Positions 1 to 5,545 of a stretch of 14,558 nucleotides of DNA are shown here, one piece after another. Origin of the DNA: CAZNNH01 sp964574335 (GTDB lineage Bacteria > Acidobacteriota > Vicinamibacteria > Fen-336); contig CAZNNH010000161.1 of the NCBI GenBank assembly GCA_964574335.1, forward strand, positions 1-14,558. The letters run 5' to 3'. The notes under the pieces were generated by a model. That model searched no databases. It was not told the origin of the DNA and worked only from the letters and a program-made list of their open reading frames with translations. Every line of letters starts with the position of its first letter. The stretch's first letter is position 1. Position numbers and translations under genes: made by a program.

Positions 1-128
1 CGGGGGGCGGGAGCCCCCCGCTCGATAGCGGCGACCGAATTCACTTCGGGCGCCGGGTTCGGGTCCGGGGGATCGGGGGGCGGGAGCCCCCCGCTTGATA
101 GCGGCGACCGAATTCACTTCGGGCGCCG
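1..128. repeat. Two direct copies of a 55-bp double-hairpin unit
   Basis: Bases 1-55 and 74-128 are the same 55-bp sequence with one mismatch (C at 23, T at 96), 73 bp apart, separated by 18 bp of GT-rich DNA. Each copy holds two inverted repeats. The first is an 8-bp G/C stem (1-8 with 13-20; 74-81 with 86-93) closed by GGGA, which is a GNRA-type loop when read on the plus strand. The second is CCGAA/TTCGG (35-39 with 45-49; 108-112 with 118-122) around a 5-base loop. The repeat begins at the window edge, so more copies may lie to the left. It sits just behind the stop codon of the minus-strand response regulator, so it may end or protect that transcript, but no T-run follows the stems. Confidence 0.85.
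74..122 (-). terminator. Possible 3' hairpins of the LytS/LytTR operon
   Basis: The transcript of the minus-strand operon leaves the stop codon at 132-134 and within 10 bases meets a CCGAA/TTCGG stem, then the very stable 8-bp G/C stem at 74-93. The strength and position fit a transcript end. The absence of a U-tract argues against a classic intrinsic terminator. The hairpins belong to a duplicated unit, so they may be a mobile repeat that merely landed here. Confidence 0.35.
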
Positions 129-131
129 CGT

Positions 132-878
132 CTAGAAGCCGAGGACCTCGCGGACCCGGGGCAGATAGGCGCGGCCGACGTCGAAGGAGGTCCCCTCCTC
201 GTCGGCCATCCGGACCGTGTAGCGGCCGCCGAAGGACCGCGAGATCTTGAGGATGCGCTCGCGGCACACGATCACGCCCCGGTGGATGCGGAGGAACCGC
301 TCGGGGTCGAGGTCCTGCTCGAGGTCCTTGAGGGTGAAGTCGGAGACGTACTCCCGTTTCTGGGTCCGCAGGACGACGTAGCCGTCCCTGGCCTCCAGCC
401 ACCAGAGGTTGGCCGCGGGCACCAGCAGGATCGAGTCGCCCTGTCGCACCGAGAGCTGGCGGAGGTGGGGGCGCGGCCTGAGGGCCGACTGGAGGGCCGC
501 CAGCAGCGCTGGGTCGATCGGGCCGCGCCGGGCCCGCACCCGGCGAAGGGCCTCCGAGAGCCGTTCCTCCGTGGTCGGCTTGAGCAGGTAGTCGACGGCG
601 CTTTCCTCGAAGGCCCGGACCGCGTACTGGTCGTAGGCGGTCACGAAGACGACCAGCGGCCGGTGACGGAGGCGGGCCAACACCTCGAGGCCGGACATCT
701 CGGGGAGCTCGATGTCGAGGAAGACCAGATCGGGCTCGAGCTGGTCGATCCTCTGGACGGCGCTTCTTCCGTCGGCCGCCTCGCCCACGATCTCGACGTC
801 GGGAAAGGCGGCCAGCAGCCGTCGCAGCCGATCCCGGGCGTGGTCTTCGTCCTCGACCAGGACCGTCCTAGTCGCCAT
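132..878 (-). CDS. LytTR-family response regulator
   Basis: A 248-residue cytoplasmic response regulator. Residues 1-120 form a receiver domain: acidic cluster EDED at 9-12, phosphoacceptor Asp55 in VFLDIELPEMSG, switch Thr80 and Lys100 in LLKPT. Residues about 138-246 form a LytTR DNA-binding domain with the typical FLRIHRGVIV stretch, which in this family binds promoters as tandem beta-strand-type contacts rather than by a helix-turn-helix. The ATG at 878 has a good Shine-Dalgarno (GGAGG, about 6 bases upstream), and the start overlaps the end of the kinase gene by 11 bases, so the two are translationally coupled and almost certainly partners. The targets cannot be told from the sequence; no LytTR operator pair was recognised nearby. 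Confidence 0.95.
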   Translation of the reverse strand: MATRTVLVEDEDHARDRLRRLLAAFPDVEIVGEAADGRSAVQRIDQLEPDLVFLDIELPEMSGLEVLARLRHRPLVVFVTAYDQYAVRAFEESAVDYLLKPTTEERLSEALRRVRARRGPIDPALLAALQSALRPRPHLRQLSVRQGDSILLVPAANLWWLEARDGYVVLRTQKREYVSDFTLKDLEQDLDPERFLRIHRGVIVCRERILKISRSFGGRYTVRMADEEGTSFDVGRAYLPRVREVLGF

Positions 879-1956
879 CAGGCACCTCCAGGACGGCGCG
901 GGTGCCGCCGCCGGCGACGGAGGCGACGTCGAGGCGGCCCTGTCCCTTCTCGTAGAGCAGGTCCAGCCGCTGTCGGATGCTGAGCAGGCCGAACCCCGTT
1001 CCCTTCACCGGACCTCCCAGGCCCACCCCGTCGTCGAGAACCTCGACCCGGAGCCGTCCCCCCTCACGGCTGGCCGAGATGCAGAGCGAGCCTCCCTCCT
1101 TCCGGGGAGCCAGGCCGTGACGGACGGCATTCTCGGCCAGGATCTCGATCGCCAGAGGGGGGACGGTCGCGCCCCGCAGGTCGGCCGGCACGTCGATCGA
1201 GTAGCGGAGCCGCGTCCCCATCCGGACCTTCTCGATGGAGAGGTAGTGGTCGACCAGGTCGAGCTCCTCACCGAGGGGGACCCCGGCGGCCTCCGGGAGG
1301 GCCAGCACCCGCCGGTAGATGTCCGAGAGGCTGAGGACCAGACGCTCCACCCGCTCGGGGTCGGAGCGAACCAGGTCCACCAGGGTGTTGAGGGTGTTGA
1401 AGAGGAAATGGGGGTTGACCTTGGACTGCAGCGCCGCGAGCTGGGTCTCGAGCTGGACCCGCTCCAGCCGCTCGGTCTCTCGCACCTCCCGCGCCAGCCG
1501 CGCCGAGAGACGCTCGTGGGCGAAGACCAACCCGCACACCAGCCCCAGGCTCACCAGGAGCATGGCGTTGGTCGTCACCACGCTCAGGTGCCAGCGATCC
1601 ACCTCGTAGCCGTCCAGCCGGCAGAAGTACCGCCCGGTCTCGAACGCCCCGAAGACGGAACCGGCCACCGCCGGCGTCAGGCCGCCGAGGATGACGGCCA
1701 CGCGGGCCGCCGGATGGGCCAGCCGGCGGTGCAGGCGCCGCCAGTAGAAGACAAGGAAGCCTCCCCCCAGCAGGGCGATGCCGTTGGTGACCGTCGCGCC
1801 CAGCATCACCCGATGGACCAGCAGGTGGAAGCTCTCGACCGGGAACGCCAGGGCCAGCGTGACCAGGAGGCCCAGCACCTGCCACGAGAGGCCGAGCAGC
1901 AGGAATCGCCCCCAGCGTGGCCAGGCCCCCAGCTCAGCTACGCCTCTCGGCTCCAC
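868..1956 (-). CDS. LytS/YehU-type membrane sensor histidine kinase
   Basis: Sensor kinase of the His_kinase (PF06580) type that pairs with LytTR regulators. From the GTG at 1956 the product has 362 residues: four hydrophobic segments in the first 150 residues, a short charged coiled linker (ERLSARLAREVRETERLERV), the phosphoacceptor His183 in QSKVNPHFLFNTLNTL, then a GHKL ATPase with the N-box Asn276 (ENAVRHGL) and G-boxes DDGVGLGG and GTGFGL. The GTG at 1956 is chosen because GGAGGG lies 8 bases before it; an in-frame ATG at 1989 (373 residues) lacks a clear ribosome site. The reading frame stays open much further upstream, but that part is antisense to the DUF21-CBS gene. The signal is unknown, as the membrane part has no recognised ligand domain. 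Confidence 0.93.
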   Translation of the reverse strand: MEPRGVAELGAWPRWGRFLLLGLSWQVLGLLVTLALAFPVESFHLLVHRVMLGATVTNGIALLGGGFLVFYWRRLHRRLAHPAARVAVILGGLTPAVAGSVFGAFETGRYFCRLDGYEVDRWHLSVVTTNAMLLVSLGLVCGLVFAHERLSARLAREVRETERLERVQLETQLAALQSKVNPHFLFNTLNTLVDLVRSDPERVERLVLSLSDIYRRVLALPEAAGVPLGEELDLVDHYLSIEKVRMGTRLRYSIDVPADLRGATVPPLAIEILAENAVRHGLAPRKEGGSLCISASREGGRLRVEVLDDGVGLGGPVKGTGFGLLSIRQRLDLLYEKGQGRLDVASVAGGGTRAVLEVPDGD

Positions 1957-2194
1957 CGTCGCTACCCTCCAGACGGGCCAGACGCTCATCCCGACAACGC
2001 ATACCGCAATCCTCTCACGCCCGCCCAGAGGCGCCCGACGAACGACAGCCGGGCCACCACGAAACCGCAACCACTGGCCCCGAACGACGTGGCCATCCGC
2101 CCGCGGTCCCAGCTCCCGCGACGGGCCTCGGGCCCGCCGCCTGGCCGACGGCGTCGGGGTGTGCGATCCTTCGCCGAGGGAGCCGCCCGAGCCC

Positions 2195-3265
2195 ATGACG
2201 CTACTGCTTCTCATCGTCTTCGTTGCCCTGTCCATCTCGTTCCTCTGCTCGATCTTGGAGGCGACGCTCCTCTCCGTCCGTCTGCCGGAGCTCCTGGAGC
2301 GCCGCGACCGCGGAGACGCCGGCGCCGCCACGCTGCTGGAGCTGAAGCGCCATCGACTGGACGACGCCATCAGCTCGGTGCTGATCCTCAACACCGTCGC
2401 CCACACCATCGGGGCGGCCCTGGCCGGAGCCCAGGCGGCGGTGGTCTTCGGCGACCGTTGGCTGGGTGTGTTCTCGGGGGTGCTGACGTTGCTGGTCCTG
2501 CTCGCCACCGAGATCGTCCCCAAGACGCTGGGAACCAGCTATGCCTCGAACCTGGTCGGCTTCGTGGGCCGGACGGTGCGGCTGCTGACGGTGGTACTGG
2601 CGCCCTTCTTGGTGCTGACCCGGTCGCTGACCCGTCTCATCTCGCGCGGGGAGGGGCAGGGCGTGTCGCGGGCGGAGGTGACCGCGCTGGTGGCCCTGGC
2701 GACTCGCCAGGGTGCGCTGCGCGACGAGGAATCGAAGGTCGTCTCCAACGTCCTCCGGCTGGAAGCGGTGATGGTCGCCGACGTGATGACCCCGCGGACC
2801 GTGGTGGCGATGCTGCCCATGTCGGCGAGCGTCTCCGACTTCCTGAAGGACGACACCGTGGCGCCGTTCTCACGGGTCCCCGTCTTCGATGGCTCGGGAG
2901 ACAACATCACCGGCTACGTCCTGCAGCGCGAGGTGCTGAGGGCGGTGGCCAGCGGGGACGAGACGCGGCGCCTGGCCACCCTGGTACGGCCCCTTCGGCT
3001 GGTGCCGGAGGACCAGAAGCTCGGCACGGTGCTGCGGCTGCTGCTCGAGAGCGGAGAGCACATGGCGGTGGCCCACGACGAGTTCGGGTCGCCGAGCGGC
3101 ATCGTCACCCTCGAAGACCTGATCGAGACCATCCTGGGAGTCGAGATCGTCGACGAGTCGGACCCCGTGGCCGACCTTCGGGAGGCGGCCAAGAAGCTGC
3201 GGGACGAGCGGCTGCGCCGGAACCAGGAGCGGATGACCTCGAGCCACGGCACGCCTCCCTCCTGA
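2195..3265 (+). CDS. CNNM-like DUF21 and CBS-pair membrane protein
   Basis: A 356-residue inner-membrane protein of the CNNM/HlyC-CorC group, linked in this family to Mg2+ or Co2+ handling. An N-terminal DUF21 domain (about 1-165) has four hydrophobic segments and family landmarks: LNTVAHTIGA at 65-74 and EIVPKTLG at 106-113. A CBS pair follows (about 195-318: DVMTPRTVV ..., then DEFGSPSGIVTLEDLIETILGVEI), the usual nucleotide-binding regulatory module. The chain ends about 35 residues after the second CBS, so the C-terminal CorC_HlyC domain of longer homologues is absent. The ATG at 2195 begins the first membrane helix directly; a GAGGGAG lies some 12 bases upstream. It is transcribed divergently from the kinase operon across about 240 bp. 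Whether it transports ions itself or regulates another transporter cannot be decided here. Confidence 0.92.
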   Translation: MTLLLLIVFVALSISFLCSILEATLLSVRLPELLERRDRGDAGAATLLELKRHRLDDAISSVLILNTVAHTIGAALAGAQAAVVFGDRWLGVFSGVLTLLVLLATEIVPKTLGTSYASNLVGFVGRTVRLLTVVLAPFLVLTRSLTRLISRGEGQGVSRAEVTALVALATRQGALRDEESKVVSNVLRLEAVMVADVMTPRTVVAMLPMSASVSDFLKDDTVAPFSRVPVFDGSGDNITGYVLQREVLRAVASGDETRRLATLVRPLRLVPEDQKLGTVLRLLLESGEHMAVAHDEFGSPSGIVTLEDLIETILGVEIVDESDPVADLREAAKKLRDERLRRNQERMTSSHGTPPS

Positions 3266-3272
3266 GTCGGGC

Positions 3273-3290
3273 ACCGGCGGAACCGCCGGT
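3273..3290 (+). terminator. Stem-loop behind the DUF21-CBS gene
   Basis: ACCGGCGG and CCGCCGGT form a perfect 8-base inverted repeat separated by AA, 8 bases after the TGA of the DUF21-CBS gene. It would fold as a 7-bp G/C stem with a 4-base loop. No T-run follows. Its right arm runs into the palindromic repeat that begins here, so it may be partly the edge of that element. Confidence 0.4.
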
Positions 3291-3410
3291 CAGTTGGGGA
3301 CAGAACCCCGGACCGTCATCCTGAATGTTTCTTCGAAGCTGAACCCCGGAAGGATCCCGGCCGAGTCCCAGATCCTTCGGGCGACGGCCGGACGGGTGCC
3401 CTCAGGATGG
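3285..3410 (+). repeat. Dispersed palindromic intergenic repeat, copy 1
   Basis: About 126 bp, matching 12578-12704 at most positions in the same orientation. It begins GCCGGTCAGT, has a GGGGACAGAA module, then outer arms GTCATCCTGA (3315-3324) and TCAGGATG (3402-3409) and inner arms CGGAAGGATC (3347-3356) and GATCCTTCGG (3371-3380), so the single strand can fold into a long imperfect hairpin. Elements of this architecture are common between genes in several GC-rich phyla and often produce spurious protein predictions containing WDSA-ILP. It lies directly before the truncated PIN-domain remnant. Confidence 0.85.
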
Positions 3411-3425
3411 CCTGGTCCAACCCAG

Positions 3426-3688
3426 CGCCGCCAAGGTCGGCTCAGGCTCGACCAGCTCTGCGAGCGCCGCCAGAGATCACCGAGCGTCGCCTCGGCCCCG
3501 GGGAGAGCGAAGCCATCGCCCTGGCCTTCGAGCTGGGCATCGACCGCGTGATCATCGAAGACCTGCGCGCCCGCGTGGTCGCGGCCCGCCTCGGGCTCCA
3601 AGCCGTCGATACAGGGGCCCCTCCTCGTGCTGCCACGCGCCGGGGGATCATCCCCGCGGTGCGCCCCCTGCTCGACACCATGCTCTGA
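3426..3688 (+). pseudogene. DUF3368 / VapC-like PIN toxin, C-terminal remnant
   Basis: The frame ending at 3688 reads ERRLGPGESEAIALAFELGI, then DRVIIEDLRARVVAARLGL and finally RRGIIPAVRPLLDTML. This is the C-terminal half of a DUF3368-type PIN-domain protein, a VapC-like RNase family of about 150-160 residues. The N-terminal half with the first catalytic Asp is missing: sequence upstream of about 3426 is the palindromic repeat. Around 3605-3635 the expected hydrophobic GLLLRA stretch reads poorly in this frame but PLLVL appears one frame over, suggesting two compensating indels. No antitoxin gene is present. An ATG at 3407 opens the frame but lies inside the repeat, so a functional product is unlikely. 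Confidence 0.75.
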
Positions 3689-3719
3689 CAAGGGTCCTGA
3701 CGTGGTATACGGGAGGATC

Positions 3720-5459
3720 ATGGCGAGCCTTCTCCACATGCTCTCCGCTGCGGGCGTGTGCGGCACACTCCTGACCCCGGCACCGGCCGAGACAGCCCGC
3801 CCGCCGGAGACGGTGCGTCGTGCCTTGGAGCGGATGCCCGACTTGGAGGGCCCTGCCTACACCGTCGCGCGCGGTGCGATCGTGCGCTCGGGCCGAGACG
3901 TCGTCCCCTGGCTCGAGGAGCGGGCCCGTGACGAGGGTCGCATCGGCGAATGCGCCCGTGAATGCCTGCTGCGCATCACCGGTCCCGCCGCGGTCGAGGC
4001 TTGGGACCGCGCCCTAAAGAGCCACGAGAACGTGCCGAGCGACCTACCGGCTCCCTACTTGGCGGGTCTGCAGGAGCAGCACGCCGGCGCAGGGCAGCCG
4101 TACGCCGTCGAGCGTGTGACCCTTGCCCTGAGCGGCAGCGCCGATCCGGCTGCGGCCGCCGCCCTCGCTCGGAACCTCGATCACTTGCGCCTTTCCGGAA
4201 CCGACGCCCTGCGGTCGCTGGGGGACCGGGCGCTGCCCGCGCTGCGGGCCACCGTGGTGCACGGGGTCGCCTGGCTCGAGCAGGGACGCGCGGCGTTCGA
4301 GCAGGCGGAGCGGGCACGTCTCGTCGCGGCGGGTTGGCAGGGGGAGGAGCTCGATAGAAGACTGAAGAGAGTCTCATGGGGGCTCCATCTCGCGGCCCAG
4401 ATGCGCACCGGGTACGCCGCGTTGCTGTTGGGAGAGCTCGGTGATCGGGAGGCGATACCCTTTCTCCGTCGCCTTCTGGAGATGGAGGAGCTCCCCGGGA
4501 CCTACGGTGGTGCCGCGTTCGCGCTGGCCGACCGAGACGAGCGCCTGGTGCCGATCGGGCGGACCTGGCTGAAGCACGAGCGTGAGGCCGGGGGCGACGA
4601 CGATCTTGGGCTCCGACTGCTGCTCGCCCAGCACGATCCATCCGAACGATCTGCGGCGCTCCGGGAGCTGCTCGATGACGAGGACCCCACGATTCGGGGC
4701 GCAGCGGCCGCGCACCACGAGAGGACGATCTGGCTCGACCTCCCCACGGAGGACCGAGCCTCGGCGATCGAAGGCCTGCTCGGCCTCCTCGCCGACACAA
4801 CCTCGGCCTTCGCCGACGAGGACGGGAACACGATCGAGGTCCGAGACGCGGCCTGGTTCGGCCTCGCTGCCCTTCTCGAGCTCGACGACGAGGACGGGCC
4901 AGATCTCGGCGAGGGCGAGCGGCACCGGATCCTCGCGGCGCTCGCCGACACACTGGCCGACGGCCGTGTGCGAGGCGACTATCACCGGGGGGCGCCAACC
5001 ATCTTCGCGGGCTCGACCGACGTGGCAGTGGCAGAGCAGATCCTCGCCGGCTACCGGCGTAGCGCCGAGCCCCTTCTCGGAGTGACCCTGGCCATGATGC
5101 CCTACGGGCCGGCGCTGCCCGACCTGGCGAAGCACCTGGACCAGGCTTTCATTCTCAGCGTGCTGCACTTCCTCGGTGAGCCGGCGCTGCCGCATCTGCG
5201 CGATGTCCTCACGGGGCGGCTCCCTGGGGCATGGCGCCGTCACGAGCTGGCGCTGGAGGGCCTCGGGAAGCTCGGCGCCGCAGCGGCGCCGGCCTGGGAC
5301 GAGGTAGTCGCCTGTCTGCCGGACGAGCCCGCCGCCGCCGCCCTACTCGCCATCGACCGGCCGCGTGCTGTTCGCCTCCTGGAGGCCATCGTCGTCGATC
5401 CTCGGACCACGAGGGAGCAGGCGCAGAGGTTGTCCCGCCTGATCCTGGCGACGCCGTAG
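3720..5459 (+). CDS. HEAT-repeat protein, probably exported
   Basis: A 579-residue protein of unknown job. The first 26 residues (MASLLHMLSAAGVCGTLL, then TPAPAETA) look like a short signal peptide with a possible signal-peptidase I cut near APA-E; the AAGVC sequence is not a proper lipobox. The rest is almost entirely paired helices of the HEAT/armadillo kind, for example GYAALLLGELGDREAIPFLR and SAALRELLDDEDPTIRGAAAAH, with acidic loops, and no catalytic motif was seen. Such solenoids usually bind proteins. The ATG at 3720 is preceded by GGGAGG only 3 bases away; an in-frame ATG at 3735 would shorten the n-region. The frame is open further upstream into the PIN remnant, which is not part of the gene. 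The next gene starts 86 bp later, in the same direction but with its own candidate promoter. Confidence 0.85.
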   Translation: MASLLHMLSAAGVCGTLLTPAPAETARPPETVRRALERMPDLEGPAYTVARGAIVRSGRDVVPWLEERARDEGRIGECARECLLRITGPAAVEAWDRALKSHENVPSDLPAPYLAGLQEQHAGAGQPYAVERVTLALSGSADPAAAAALARNLDHLRLSGTDALRSLGDRALPALRATVVHGVAWLEQGRAAFEQAERARLVAAGWQGEELDRRLKRVSWGLHLAAQMRTGYAALLLGELGDREAIPFLRRLLEMEELPGTYGGAAFALADRDERLVPIGRTWLKHEREAGGDDDLGLRLLLAQHDPSERSAALRELLDDEDPTIRGAAAAHHERTIWLDLPTEDRASAIEGLLGLLADTTSAFADEDGNTIEVRDAAWFGLAALLELDDEDGPDLGEGERHRILAALADTLADGRVRGDYHRGAPTIFAGSTDVAVAEQILAGYRRSAEPLLGVTLAMMPYGPALPDLAKHLDQAFILSVLHFLGEPALPHLRDVLTGRLPGAWRRHELALEGLGKLGAAAAPAWDEVVACLPDEPAAAALLAIDRPRAVRLLEAIVVDPRTTREQAQRLSRLILATP

Positions 5460-5489
5460 ACCCCCGAGCGCGGCCCGTGACGGCGCGGG

Positions 5490-5518
5490 TTGACAGCCGC
5501 ACCGCCCTCGCATTACCT
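5490..5518 (+). promoter_or_regulatory. Candidate sigma-70-type promoter of the large exported protein gene
   Basis: A perfect -35 hexamer TTGACA (5490-5495) is followed after 17 bases by TTACCT (5513-5518), a poor -10 (2 of 6). A start point near 5525 would give a leader of about 20 bases containing the GGGAGGT ribosome site. The spacing and the perfect -35 in otherwise GC-rich DNA are the reasons for the call; the weak -10 is the reason for caution. Confidence 0.45.
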
Positions 5519-5545
5519 ACGCTCCTCGGATGTGGGAGGTACCCC

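Noticed and set aside
282..983. A 233-codon plus-strand frame opposite the response regulator
   Set aside because: Antisense to the receiver and LytTR domains, ends in an Arg run; no ribosome site.
712..3324. An 870-codon open frame on the plus strand covering the kinase gene and running past the DUF21-CBS gene
   Set aside because: It is antisense or out of frame to two clear protein families, is rich in Arg, Pro, Gly and Gln, and has no domain; a side effect of high GC.
3685..3711. CTGACA and TATACG as a promoter for the HEAT-repeat gene
   Set aside because: The spacing is 15 bases and a start point from this -10 would fall beyond the ribosome site, so the parts do not fit together.
3627..3719. 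Upstream extension of the HEAT-repeat gene frame
   Set aside because: It overlaps the end of the PIN remnant in another frame and precedes the ATG with ribosome site and signal-like peptide.
3290..3766. Minus-strand frames with ARRIWDSAGILPG and, at 12503-13576, ARRIWDSAWILPG
   Set aside because: These are translations of the two palindromic repeat copies; the similarity comes from the repeat and not from a protein family.
5231..5545. Upstream extension of the large exported protein frame into the HEAT-repeat gene
   Set aside because: Arg- and Gly-rich translation out of frame with HEAT repeats; the promoter, ribosome site and signal peptide all place the start at 5546.
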